NCBI RefSeq assembly: GCF_000315625.1
Contig: NW_005434630.1
Span: forward strand, 254,559 to 318,558
Source of the DNA: Guillardia theta CCMP2712
Taxonomy: Eukaryota > Cryptophyceae > Pyrenomonadales > Geminigeraceae
Length of the DNA stretch: 64,000 nucleotides
Reading direction: 5' to 3'
How positions within the stretch are numbered: the stretch's first letter is position 1; each line of letters opens with the position of its first letter. Shown here in pieces: positions 36,744 to 48,116 of this stretch. The notes below the pieces were generated by a model, which worked only from the letters and a program-made list of their open reading frames with translations, was not told the origin of the DNA and searched no databases. The position numbers and the translations under genes are program-made.

Positions 36744-38272
36744 CTAAGTTACACGAGTCAAACCCTTTCGCTCAGTCCCTCCCCCGCCAGCGGGAGGGTC
36801 AGGCAGCTCTAGCGGGTCCATATCGTCGTCCTTCTTTGCTTCTGCTGCTGTGCCTGCGGTGTCGTCACTGTGCTCTCCTCTCCTCTCCTCACACTTCCTT
36901 ACACTTCCTTCCCTCCTCCACTCTCCTCTCCTCAACCTCTCATAACCTCCTCTACGCCTGTTTGCTCAAGATTTCCTCCCCTCCTTCTGCCCTCCCCTCC
37001 CGCCCTCCTCTCGTTCTCTCCTCAGCTCCTAAGGTGGTCAACTCCCAATCTCGCCTTCTTCATTCTTCGTCTCCTCTCTTCTCCTCCATCCGCTCACTTG
37101 AAGTGGGGAAGGTGGGGATCCGCCAGCGATCGCTCGTCGGCAGAACTTCCATTAGGCGTTCGAGCTCCGCCCTGCAGGACGAGAGGAGTGAGAAACTGTG
37201 TAATGGGAAGAGAACAGGGTGGGAAGATGGAGAGGGGGGGGAGAAGAGTAGAAAGGAATTGGGAGGGGGGAGGGGAGGAGAGACAAGGGAGGGGGTTGAA
37301 AGGATGGAGGAAGGGAAGGCAGGTGGGTTGGTGGGTGGGGAGTTTGGAGGAGGAGAGGAAGAAGAGGAGAAGGGGCGGGGATAACCTGTAGATCAGGCGG
37401 GTCTCTTCTACAGTCAACTACGGGCAACGTGAGGGACAGGAGGCAAGTCAGTTTCATGCTATGTACCCGCAAGTCATCCAGCTCCTCCTCCCTGGCGCCC
37501 AGCAGCTCCAGCGCGAGTTCCTGCAAGGTGAGTGAGGGGAGGAGGAGGCGAGGAGGAGGATGAACGAACCTGTCGTTGTCGGAGGAAGGTGACCTCGTTC
37601 TACATGGGGAGGTTACACAGCGACACTGGAACATGTTGCTGACCTGCAGGATGGGGAGCAGCTCCGCCTCCTTCGCATGCTTCTGCTGTATGGTGACCGC
37701 ACATGCGAGCTCGTCTAGTTGGCACAGTCAAGGTAGGGACAGCAGGAGGAACGGGAAGAGGAGGGGAAGATGAGGAAACGGGATTGAGTATACATGTGTT
37801 CATGAACAAGGAGGGAGCAGCAGGAGCAGGAGAAGGAGCAGGAGCAGGAGAAAGGGTACCTGCGAGAGAGTCTCTCTCGTTCTCCAGTGCTTCACATCGC
37901 TGCAGAGGATCAACAAGATGACAAGGAGGGGGAGGAGGAGGAGGAGGAAGGGGGGGGGGGGAACAAGGGAGAGGAGGAGGGAGAGGAGGAGGGAGAGGAG
38001 GAGGCGGCGGGATGGTCTGCCGCACCTGCTGGAGCATGAGGATGTGTTTTTCGAGGTGCTTCGATCCATCTGCTCGAGGGAAGTCAGGCTCAACAAACTT
38101 CAGCCCAGCTCGATCCCAACCTGACTCGGTCGAAAAGAAAGACTCGCCAACAGAAAGGGAGGAGAAACCGTTTCTGTCCTGCAGCGAATGGGCAGAGGAA
38201 AACTTGGCGACATCGAAGACGCTGTCTTGCGAGAAGTTCGAGTAGCCACCACCTGATCATATAGTTTCAGCG

Positions 38273-38329
<57 letters not shown>

Positions 38330-41300
38330 CCTTGCTCACCCAAGTCAGCCTCTGTTCTGGATCCTCCTCTGCTGCGATCATAATTGACGTCCTTGATAGT
38401 CTGGTCAACCTCACGTCAGTCGCCTCCACCTGAGCCAGTGACGCTCTTCATCGACCTGCACTGAAGTCTCTAGCGACCTTATCTGTCGCTGCAGCATCGC
38501 TTTCTCCTCTGCAACTTGATCAACTCCTCCTCTCCCCCCCCACCGCCTCCTACCCGCTGCTTTCTCGCGGTCTTGGGTAGCCTTCAGCTCGAGCTCCGTT
38601 ACCTTCTCACGGTGCAACATCTGAACGAGGGGGATCAGGGACTGGGGAGGCCCCGGAGAGGAAAGAGAGAGCGAGGAGGGTCAACTTAGGAAGCAGGGCA
38701 GCAGGGAGGCCAACAGGACGGACAGAAAGAAGAGCAGACAGGAGGGTGAGAGCACAACAAGCACGCAAGCAAGAACCAGGACAAGCAAGAATCAACGAGG
38801 TCTGCACTCGCCTTGAGCTCTGAGATCTCATTTGCGCGCCTCTCTGAAGTCGACTTGAACACTTCGACCTCCGCCGTTGCATCCTAGGGAAACGTTACTT
38901 CACTCTCCTCCCCTCGTCCGCCTCGACTCACCTGCTCAGCTTTCCTCGCGATCTCGAGCTCTTCTCGGAGGCTTCTCAGCTCAGCCGAGAGGCGGGAGGC
39001 CTCGCCCTGACAGAGAACTCACAGGGGGAGCGAGAGAGGAGGAGCAGACCTGTAAAGAAGACACACGGATCTCAAGGGACGCGACGCTCTCCTGCTCGTT
39101 CTTGAGACGATCAGCAGCCACCTGTTGAGCGTCACTCTCGTCCTGGGCTCACATCCTCTCGTTTCCCTCCTCTCTCTTCGTTGCCCCACTGCTCAGACCT
39201 CCTGGTCCTCGTCCTCCTCTACCCGCTCCTCGTGTTCTTGATCCTCTACCTGCACCCTCACAACATCCCACGTCTCTCCAGTACCTTCTCTCTCTCCACT
39301 GCTTGTCTCGCTTCAGCCTCTGCATCCGAGCTGAACGCACGAGTCACTTCTGACGTGAGCAGCAAGTGCAAGTACCATCGCTGCCTGAGCGTCTTCTCAA
39401 GCTGCTCCCAAATTCTCTGCTTGTCTACGAAGGACGTCTGCAAAGAAATGAGCTCTTTCAAAGGGATCCTCCTCCCTCCTTGTCTCCTCCACTTCTCATC
39501 TCCACAACTCACCTGGAGCGATTCAATCTGACGCAGGAGAGGTCTTGTGGCATCAGGAACGGAGGAAGAAAGCTCTAGCACTCGCTCCTCCGCCTCTCTG
39601 CATCGCTGCTGTACGTCTTCCAGCTCCGCTCGGAGGCGCTGCTCCTTGCTATTGCTTTGAGCTTCGAGGCGCCTCATTGCTGCCTGCATGGACTCCAAGC
39701 TATCGGACAGCATCTCGATCTTCTCTTCGGCTTCTTTCTCGTACGCTTTCTTCTCCTTCTCCACTGCTCGTCTCGCATCTGTCTGAGCGTCTGAAGCCAC
39801 ATCCTCCAGCTTTCTTGCCAAGTCTTCGTTGCACTTAAGAGTGTCTTTGACAGTCCTTTCGAGCTCTGCGATCTTCTTGACGTGCTGACCGATCTCTTTC
39901 TCCTTGCCTTGCAGCTTCTTCCTCAGGTCCGAGCACTCAGCCATGAGCTTGTCGGTCTGCATCTTACTATTCTGCGCCTGCTCCCCGAGAGCCGCCAGCC
40001 TTTCTTCATAGGCTTTCTTCCTCGCTTCTTCAGCTGCTTTCCCTTCCTTGTACCGCTCTTCGTCCTTCTCTCTGTCTTTCAACTGCTTTCGGAGCCCTTT
40101 GATGATCTTCTCCAGACTTTGCTTCTCAGTCATGAGCCTGCGTCCTTCGTCCATCAGCTGCTCCCTGGCAGACTCGCTGTCCTTGAGCTGTTGAGAGACT
40201 GTCGACGAGTCAGCCTTGGAATCACGCAGCGTGTTCAACTCCTTCCGAAGTTGCTGGATGAACCCCTCCTTCTCCTGGACAGTGACCTGGAGGAATCATG
40301 GTTAAATACATCGAGGAGAGAGCTTGCAGGCGTACCTCGAGAGCTTCCTGCTTTTCAATCTCTTCCTGATACTGTGTCCCTTTGCGCGCAAGAGCATCTT
40401 GAAGCTGCTTGAGCTCAGTCTTGACTTGAGACATTTCTGCAAGAAGAGAGTCCCTCTCCTGTGTTATCCCTTGATTCCTTCTCAACGCCTCCTTCAACGC
40501 CTCCTCGTTGCCTCTGCACACGGCACAACCCGCTCCTCTCTGCGCCTGTGAAGCAGGAGAACCAGACAAAGTCTTGCTCTCCTCGATCTCATCTGGCTCA
40601 ACGGCCTCTTGGTCAGTCGTGTCGTTAGCAGAGCCTGTGCTGTCCATGGGAGCTTCTCTTTCAGCACTGACAGGAGATGAATGATCAACAGAGACAGTCT
40701 GAGCTTCCTCATTCGAATTCGAATTCAGATCAGCCTCCTTCTCACCCTCTGCCCCGAGCTGAGATCCATCTTCCTGATTGCTTTCCGCCGATGACTCGAC
40801 AGTGGAAGATGTCAAATTCTTGTCAGGGCCTTCTAGAACCCCGTCATGCTTAGAATCATCTTGCTCAGCTCCCTTCAAATCCTCCTGATACGGCTGACTT
40901 GAAGACTCGGCCGGAGTGACATGCGCTTCTGATACTGGAGCCGCGCTTGTTTCATACTTCGACCCCTCCTCTGAACCTGTGACAAGAGCATCGGCAGGTG
41001 TTTCAGCCTCATCCCAGAACGCTGGAGGGTCCGGAAAGTCTAAGAAGTCATCAGCCCTGGAAGCTTCAGCTTCACCATTTTCCTGCTCTTTGACTTCTTC
41101 CTCACTTTCAGCTTGGACCGTGTTGGGTGCTGCAGGCACCCCCTCGTTCAAAGGAGAATGGTTCTCGTCCATTGCCTTGGAGCCTTGCTCTAATGGATGG
41201 TACCGGGAGGGACTCTGATCGAACACCTTGTGTTGCGCAGCAGAAGGCTCAGAGTCATTTACAGCAGCGTTTCCCTTAACCGAGCCCTTGCTGGGCGACG

Positions 41301-41829
41301 CACCAATTGAATCATTCAGCCCCCACCCTTCATCTGAAAAATCGTTGTTGAGGTTTGTTCCGCGTTGAAACCCCCTTGACTTGGCATCTGGCGATGAGTG
41401 GTTGCTCATCTCACTCTTGCTGACAGCTTCTGGACTCGCAAAGTCTCCGCCGATATCTGAGAGAGAGCATGTCAGAGCCGAATGTTCGCGATAGGTCAGA
41501 CGCACTGGAAAAGAAATCATCTGGTTTCGGGATTTTTCGGTCCCTCTTGTAGTAGCCAGTGGAAAACGAAGTCGGGTTGACTTTGATTTTCTCCACCACC
41601 TATCGAGCGATCAGTATCACCACCGCAATTTCTTGGGAAGCACCTTTCCAGCAACCTGAGTGAACATCGCTCCCTCTTCCATGGAGGCCTCTGCAAGGTG
41701 AAGTTCAGACTTCCAGCAAAACTCCTTGCCGGCTTTACCCATGGCTTCGTTGGCCTGCCCTTCATCGATTCCCAGCGTTTTATCGATGGTACTCTGAGCT
41801 TTGGCAACCGCTTTTGCGAACAAGTCCAT
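36744..41829 (-). CDS. TMF1: Golgin TMF (TATA element modulatory factor / TMF1 family)
   Basis: TMF golgins are long coiled-coil tethers at the Golgi that capture vesicles and bind Rab6. The N-terminus MDLFAKAVAKAQSTIDKTLG (41829) matches the short conserved TMF start. A long acidic, Ser-rich low-complexity region follows (about 41500-40560), then continuous coiled coil. The diagnostic segment SSVPDATRPLLRQIESLQVS lies at about 39570-39515, equal to VPESTRPLLRQIEAMQ of plant TMF. The C-terminal Rab-binding region reads LALELLGAREEELDDLR, then VEETRLIYR and AELERLMEVLPTSDRW, joined over short introns. The last exon is DDDMDPLELPDPPAGGGG to TAG at 36744-36746. Many exons lie between 39.3 and 36.7 kb; some of those joins are uncertain. 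The gene is about 5 kb, in line with a protein of 1000 residues or more. Confidence 0.87.
38277..38332. repeat. Hexanucleotide microsatellite (CTCCTG)n inside TMF gene
   Basis: About nine copies of CTCCTG. On the gene's strand they follow a GGTGAGCAAGG donor, so they most likely lie within an intron; read through, they would encode an Glu-Gln repeat. The same unit occupies a TH2 intron at 17275-17397. Confidence 0.85.
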
Positions 41830-42407
41830 TTTTCCTCACTGATCTAAATTGTTCTTCTTTCTACCTCTGCACGAAAATAACTACCACAATGTCAAAGGAG
41901 CTGATCCAAGGTACAACCAGCAGCAAAGGAATCCATCGAACGCTCGAAAGTTTCAGGAAGAGCAAACGAATGAATGATGCCCTTGATCCATGCCGCTGTC
42001 AAACAAGCTCGTGTCGGAACCTGACATCATACCCCTCTGACATGCGATGAAAGGCTGCCGTACATCTCCACCTGCATAGAAAACCATCCGATTCAGATCA
42101 AAGTCAGGAAGACACCATTTCTACTCCAGTGCTCGCCACCTCATACCATCGTCTTCAGCCCGTGCCGTCTATCAGACACTCTAATGGTGTCACTTGCCTT
42201 CCTCAGAGCCTACAACATCCCTCCTCCCTTCGTATCCTCTCACCCTGACTCTCCTCCTCTCCCTCCTCTCTCCTCTCCTCGCCGACATTCCTTCCCTCTC
42301 ACGCACTCCCGCCCTCCCCGGCATCCTGCCAGCTACCCATCCTCGCAATAACCGTCCATAACCGATAACGGTGGTAGTTAATCAAAATAACCGCCGGGCG
42401 GGCCCGG
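41830..42407. other. Noncoding upstream of TMF, ending in a CCGGGCC island
   Basis: No gene is supported. It contains a CT-rich part (42215-42310), a small repeated ATAACCG motif (42348-42390), and a short CCGCCGGGCGGGCCCGG island (42389-42407) just before the retrotransposon-like sequence. Confidence 0.45.
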
Positions 42408-43441
42408 TTGCGCCTTCCGAAACAGCTGAGGACTGTTCTTCTATCATCTCCAGCGCTCTTTCAGCTCGCGGGCGGACCTCCTTTTCTCCCCCCCCAGCGC
42501 TCAGTCACTGGACGGTTGATGCAGACTTTTCCCCCTCATCTTGAGCGGCGGGCGCAATTGTCTCAGGTGCAGGCAGCTGAAGGCTCCTCCGGGCTCATGG
42601 CAGCTATACTGTGGAGCTCTATCCCCCCGAGTCAGCGAGTCAGCCTTCTTCCCCTTTCCCCCTGGAGCCCCTCCTTCGGAAGACTCAGAACCCACAGCGG
42701 CGCTTGCAATACTCTTTGATGGAGGCCACCAACGTTCACCCTTCTAACCAGTGTCCCATCCACCTCGCACGAGGTGTCGATCGCTTCCTGCATGGGCTAC
42801 CCCCGGCTAGGCTGCCTCCCACCTGTGATCGTTGTGCTACAGCTCTGGATCCATCGGCGGGAAGCAGTGTCTCTCATTTGGCCAACTGTCGTCATCGCGC
42901 TGCTCTCTGGACCACTGCACATGAGCAGTGTACTGTGGTTCTTCGCGACATTTGTGTGGAGGCTGGTATCGTCACGAAGCTCCATCAACAGGGACTGCGA
43001 CACACCCGGACCCTCGTCCCTCAGCATGGCCCCACCAACCGACACATGGGCGACCTTTGGCTCCCTGGCCTCTCCACCCACACCTGGAATGGGCTGGTTC
43101 TGGACTTCACGATGACACATCCCTACAACAGCAGCGGCAGCCCCGTCGGACTTTCTGCGCTCTCCGGCCCCGCCCAACAGAAGATTTCCGATCATCGCGC
43201 AAGTTATGGCACCCATCACCCGCCGAAGGCCTTTCTTCCCTTCACTGCAGGTACGGATGGTCTTCTTCATGCTGACGCTTTGCGGTTTCTCTGGTACCTG
43301 GCGGATCACCATGGAGCTACGCTGACAGCGGAGTGGGATGGATGCGCTCAGGAGGCGGTGTATGGGGACCCTGGCTTTCATCGTTTGCGTGCTCGCCTGT
43401 TTCGGCAGTATCGCTCTCGTATGGGTCTTGCTATCGGATGA
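42408..43441 (+). mobile_element. Remnant of a non-LTR retrotransposon 3' end
   Basis: A 276-residue open frame (42611-43441) has features of the C-terminus of LINE-type polyproteins: a CDRC...HLANCRHR zinc-knuckle-like cluster (about 42826-42895) followed by DLWLPG...LVLDFTMTHPY (about 43045-43125), which resembles the PD-(D/E)xK-like restriction-type endonuclease core. No reverse transcriptase domain is present, so the element is 5' truncated or decayed. An upstream frame (42408-42719) overlaps but is not clearly related. Composition is richer in C+G than neighbouring introns. It ends 67 bp before the kinase start codon. Confidence 0.6.
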
Positions 43442-43507
43442 CTGCACGATGCGGCGGTAGGTAGAACCATGCTGGCGAGGGCAGAGAGAGACGCGGATCA
43501 GGTTTGA

Positions 43508-45808
43508 ATGCGAAGAGCCTCCATGGCGAGCCTGATCCTTGACATGGCCCGCTCATCCCTTCAGCGCCTCCATCAGGAGGCGTGCCACATTGTAGCTGGC
43601 AAGGAATCCGTGATTGGTCTGGTAAACATGGTACAAACTCTGGTTTCCGAGATGCTAGATCATGCACAGAAGAGCTGTTGTGCTTGTCACCAGGAAGATC
43701 TAGAGGAGGCTCTTGCTAACATGGACATCATGCTGAAATCCCTTTGTACATTCGTCGCCGATGCTGGTGATCGTGATGTCGAATGTTTTGACTTGTCTTC
43801 CGATCCCGTGAATCGGGAAGCTCTGAAGCTCAAAGCACAGTTGGAAGGAAAGAAGGTCGAACTCTTTAGAGCTATCAAAAATTTGAAGCGCTCTCTGCTG
43901 GAAGATGCTGGCCTCGACAAACTTCTCAAGGGATTATGTGGAGATCTTGACAGCGTCATACAAAGTTCCTTGGGTGAAGCAGATGAAGGAGAAGTTCACA
44001 GTTTTCCTTGGTTGATTGAGTTCTCTGATCTTCAATTTGATACGAATCATCGTGGGAAGCCAAAGCACACTCTAGGATCGGGTGGCTTCGGTGTTGTGTT
44101 CCGTGCCACGTACAAGGGCAGGGATGTAGCAGTAAAAGAGCCGCACGACTCCGACTGCTTTCAGAGGGACGAGCGACTTCGCGCAGCCTTCATGAGGGAG
44201 GCGAACAACCTGCACAAGATGTACCATAGAAATGTGGTAGAGTTTGTCGGGGCCGTCACGGTCGACCACCACGGAGATGCTTCTTACATGATGGTCACTG
44301 AACTGCTGCCGGAGTCCTTGGAAGGCTTTCTGGTTGGCATGCAGACGTTGGGAGCAGAGGAGCGACGAGAGCGAGCACTGTGCATTGCGATGGAACTTGC
44401 CGAAGGCCTCGCATTTCTGCACTCAGTGAGGATAGTTCATAGGGATATCAAACCGCAGAATATCATGATGGACCGACGGGGTTCGCCGAAGTATATTGAC
44501 TTTGGGCTGTCCAAGGAAAAGGACTCTATCCTCCCGTCGAGGAGCAGCACCAGGTTAGCAGGCACCATCGACTGGATGTCGCCGGAGAAGAAGAGGGGAG
44601 GAGCGTCGACGTCAGCATCAGATGTTTACTCGTTGGGGCTCGTGTTCATGAACATAGTAACCGGCGAGAAGCCTCCTACTCGCCAGGACTTGCGTGAGCA
44701 ATATCTCCAACAGAAGGAGGGGGACGATATCATGCGCAGACTTGTGCTCTGTTGTATCTCAGAGGATCAGTCCCTCAGACCTTCAGCAGCCATGTTGGTC
44801 GTCAGTTTGAATGCAAACCAAGATTTGTGCTCTCTGCGGAAGGGCAGAGTGAATTTTAGTGACTCTGCTGCTGTGCCCGTAGGCAGTGAGGTGGATAGTC
44901 GAGAGCTGGTGAGAGACATCAAGTTCGAGCTGCTCGAGGCAGAGAGGAGGAAGGACTGGGAGAGGCTAGCACAATTCCTGCATCGGAACAAGAGCGAATC
45001 AGTGCATGAAGAAATTATAAGGATCTTGTTGTCGATGACTGATGGCAAGGATTTGGCTGTGGGCGATTGGTTGAAGAAACCTGCGGCGGAAAAGAAAACA
45101 CTGCAGGCACAGTACAAGGAGATGAGTAGATCGGGAGCGATCGCGCAAGTGATAGAAAGCATGCGACTTTGGGGATCGAACGGTGGGATTCAGTCCATGG
45201 GAAGTCAGATCCTGAGACTGAGCGCAAGGGCACAAGAGAACGTCAAGTCGATCGCAGGGTTGGGAGGCATCGGTGCGGTGATCCATGGCATGAGGAGTCT
45301 CCTTGGTGTTGCTGAAGTGCAGGAGCAAGGGTGCCTTGCTTTGAGGAACTTCTCCCTTCAAACGGAGTACAAGACCAAGATACTTGAGCAGGGAGGCATA
45401 GAGGTCATCATCGCCGGAATGAGCAGGCACGGTGGGGATGAAAGGGTTCAAGAGCAGGGTAATGGACTGCTAGGGATCCTGGCCATGGAAGAGCAGGGCA
45501 CCGCACGTATCGGAGAGGCAGGAGGGATCCAAACGTTGCTCGCTGGGATGAGAAGGCATCCAAGTCACGCTGGAGTACAAGAGACGGGCTGTGGAGCACT
45601 TCGATGGTTGGCCCTGAACCCTGGAAACAAGTCGAGGATCGCGGAAGCTGGAGGAGACGAAGCTGTGAGAGCCTGCATGAAGGCACACGCATCACATCAA
45701 GGGGTGCAGCGGCAAGGACGCTGGGCTATGGAGAATCTTGAGATGAGCGGAAGTAACGATGGAGAGGAGGAGGAAGAAGAAATAATGAGTAAACGGATGA
45801 GATTGTAA
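43508..45808 (+). CDS. TKL-type protein kinase with C-terminal armadillo-like repeats, intronless
   Basis: The 766-residue protein has three parts. Residues 1-165 are helical (LHQEACHIVAGKESVIGLVN, KVELFRAIKNLKRSLLEDAG), like the N-terminal bundle of MLKL-type kinases. Residues 175-440 are a complete kinase: GSGGFGVVFRATYKG (P-loop), DVAVKEP (VAIK lysine), IVHRDIKPQNIMM (catalytic loop), YIDFGLSKEKD (DFG) and TIDWMSPEK (APE-like). The sequence is tyrosine-kinase-like in style but with HRDIKxxN, so Ser/Thr specificity is likely. Residues 545-745 hold four or five units of about 42 residues with GGI-x-x-x-I-x-GM and VQEQGxxALxxL, as in LRRK-type armadillo repeats. An acidic tail and KRMRL end the protein. 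There is no intron in 2.3 kb. The start could also be the Met at 43523. Confidence 0.9.
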   Translation: MRRASMASLILDMARSSLQRLHQEACHIVAGKESVIGLVNMVQTLVSEMLDHAQKSCCACHQEDLEEALANMDIMLKSLCTFVADAGDRDVECFDLSSDPVNREALKLKAQLEGKKVELFRAIKNLKRSLLEDAGLDKLLKGLCGDLDSVIQSSLGEADEGEVHSFPWLIEFSDLQFDTNHRGKPKHTLGSGGFGVVFRATYKGRDVAVKEPHDSDCFQRDERLRAAFMREANNLHKMYHRNVVEFVGAVTVDHHGDASYMMVTELLPESLEGFLVGMQTLGAEERRERALCIAMELAEGLAFLHSVRIVHRDIKPQNIMMDRRGSPKYIDFGLSKEKDSILPSRSSTRLAGTIDWMSPEKKRGGASTSASDVYSLGLVFMNIVTGEKPPTRQDLREQYLQQKEGDDIMRRLVLCCISEDQSLRPSAAMLVVSLNANQDLCSLRKGRVNFSDSAAVPVGSEVDSRELVRDIKFELLEAERRKDWERLAQFLHRNKSESVHEEIIRILLSMTDGKDLAVGDWLKKPAAEKKTLQAQYKEMSRSGAIAQVIESMRLWGSNGGIQSMGSQILRLSARAQENVKSIAGLGGIGAVIHGMRSLLGVAEVQEQGCLALRNFSLQTEYKTKILEQGGIEVIIAGMSRHGGDERVQEQGNGLLGILAMEEQGTARIGEAGGIQTLLAGMRRHPSHAGVQETGCGALRWLALNPGNKSRIAEAGGDEAVRACMKAHASHQGVQRQGRWAMENLEMSGSNDGEEEEEEIMSKRMRL

Positions 45809-46233
45809 GGCTGTAGAGACACAACAGCATGAGATTTTTCGGGAAGAAGTAGTCGTTTCAGAATTTGCCAACTTTTTTGCTGAACGCTTGAAGACGTCGC
45901 GGATCCTTGTTTGACTATCTTAGTCCAAGGTCATATCGTCCACAGGAATGGCTGAACCTGCGGGAGGTGTAGAAGAAGACGAGGAATCTATTCCGCGTAG
46001 CACAGTACACAGAAGGATCTTGTAGACTAGATGCTGCTCGGTGCTCGACTCCGATGTGCCCCGCAGCAGTCAGATGGTGTCAAGCAGCGCAAGTAAAATG
46101 CTGATTCGCTGCTTGAAGCTAATCATTCAGTTTCATTTAACAGCTAAATAAGGAATTTACAGGTAAATCTGCTCCTTTCACGGTCGAACAAGACCGTCCT
46201 GGCTCTAGCCAAACATGCGCCAGTCGCAAGCAG
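45809..46233. other. Convergent 3' flanks
   Basis: This interval lies between the convergent kinase and PDZ genes. Nothing beyond likely 3' UTR sequence is seen. Confidence 0.4.
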
Positions 46234-46970
46234 TTATAGTCGCTTTGCAGGTGAAGAAAACCCGTTGCCTTTCTGTAAACTTGCCCCCTGGAGAGAAGCA
46301 AAGGCAAAAAAAGGTCAGGGTCAAGAGTCAACTGGATTGTTGAATCACAGCTTGTCGAATAGAAATTACCTGTGCTTGAGCTGCAGGAGATGTTGCCGCT
46401 GCGGAAAAACTTTGAGTGTGTTGTCGAAACTCAATGATTCAAACTACCTGAAGTCCTGTAAAGAGTCACACGATGAAGACTTCCTGTCGATGCTCTTTTG
46501 AAAACAAGCTCAACCTGAGCCACACCGTAAGGATCAAGAAAACCTCCGCTCCCCTGCACACATACCGGCGACCCTTCAGTGCCCAACAGCAGGTTCCCAA
46601 TGGCCTCTGGCTTCTCACAGTAAACATTTGTGCCGTTCACCTCGAACAGAACATCTCCTATCTGATTGTTATCAAGTCAGTGATACTTCGCAAGTACACA
46701 ATTCCATGTTCAATCAGTCTCTACCTGAATCTGTCCTGATCGTGCTGCAGATCCGTCGGGAACAAGGTTCTTCACGTAGAGCGCTCCGTTGGTGTCCTCG
46801 ACGAAAGTGATCCCAACTCCGCAAAGCTTGTCAGCGCCTGAGAAGGAAAGATATCATTCATAGCTTCGCTCAGAGTGCAGCTGCTTCCTACCTAAGTTGC
46901 CAAGGCCATCTGGCGGATATCCCTTCTTCCCTGTTCGGCAGTCGCAGCAGTCGAACCAAGGGAAGCTCAT
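46234..46970 (-). CDS. Small PDZ-domain protein
   Basis: PDZ domains bind C-terminal peptides and scaffold membrane complexes. The start is MSFPWFDCCDCRTGKKG (ATG 46968-46970); the Cys pairs near the N-terminus could be acylated. The PDZ domain follows over three exons: CGVGITFVEDTNGALYVKNL (GLGF-type loop), VPDGSAARSGQIQ, IGDVLFEVNGTNVYCEKPEA, and VELVFKRASTGSLHRVTLYR. The usual order, a GDxxxxVNG turn then a helix and an ELxF strand, is clear. A short tail, TQSFSAAATSPAAQAQ-GASLQKGNGFSSPAKRL, ends at a TAA (46234-46236). At about 140 residues it is little more than one PDZ module. Confidence 0.8.
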
Positions 46971-48116
46971 TGTTAGCTGAGCTAGAGATCAAAGGTGGGC
47001 ACTTCAAACTTTCACTATTTTCGGATGCAATTATGTGGACCAGTTCACCTGCACATGTTGCGCTTACAAGCAAAAACTGATCGGAGTGTCCCATGTTTAC
47101 ATCGAGAGGATCATGTATCATAGGATGTGTATGTAGGGATACACAACTCCATAGGGTCGTCACACATCCGATGCTGCTCACTCTCTTAAAACTATCACCG
47201 ACAGAACGAGGATATCACTCTCCAACTGTGTGATGTTCTTTTAAGCATATTGAGATGAGGAGACATGTTTTGACTTTTCACGAAAGTCTACGATATTGTG
47301 TGGACGAGACGGCAATGCGCCCAGTAAAGTCAAATCAAACATCCAAGGAAATGCAATATCAGCAGGCAAACACTGCAGGCTGTTAGATTTCAACTCATGG
47401 AGTGAACATTGCCCGTAACGAAGGCTCGCCATCGATCGATTTGCATTGGCAACCCAGCGGGTGCCTAGCTAGAAGGTTATCATCTCACTTCAGGCCGTAG
47501 CTTCTGCAGCATCTCTCCTAAACTTTCTATCTCTCTATCTTTCTCCCCGATTTCATACTCCTGCAACTGCCTGGATTCGCATTTGTTTCCCTCCTCTGCC
47601 GTAACCTTTTCTGCCATAACAAGAAATTACGTTGTGGACAAAGGACCCCACCCTGTTTGGAGGCAAAATTTCGTAAAACAGCACCCCACCTTTAGAATTG
47701 GATTCAATCTCTCAAATTTTATACCCCTGACGGAGAAATTTTCGACCAAGTTTAGACACCCCCATGACCCCCCTAAATCCCCACTTTTGTAAGGGTAATT
47801 TTGCTCTGTCAAGCATACAAAACATTTCTTGTAGGGTATTCTAAACTACTATTTCCCTTTTGAAAATTTTCGGAACTCGGACACTTTGGGGGAGGTGGGG
47901 AGGGGGGCTTGGGATGTTCAACAAGCTGCCAATGCTCTACCAGTGTGACTGACATGCAGTCTGAACGAGCCGACACTGAACACTGACAGTAGAGTGAGGA
48001 GAACTCAACGTTGTGCTCCAAGAAGGACGCTTCAAGTCACTGATCAGCTTGTTGAAGTCATTCTGGGTGGTGGTAAGCGTCAAGGAAGAGGAGGGGGTCT
48101 CCTGGCTACGGTGTAG
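46971..48116. other. Noncoding stretch with a TACCCC-type tract
   Basis: No gene is supported. A C-rich tract with repeated ACCCC and TTTTATACCCC units spans about 47645-47800. The rest has no recognised content. The right end lies downstream of the zinc-repeat gene's stop. Confidence 0.45.

Noticed and set aside
46650-46850. Plus-strand frames over the PDZ gene
   Set aside because: The minus strand gives a complete PDZ fold with correct motif order. The plus frames have no motif.
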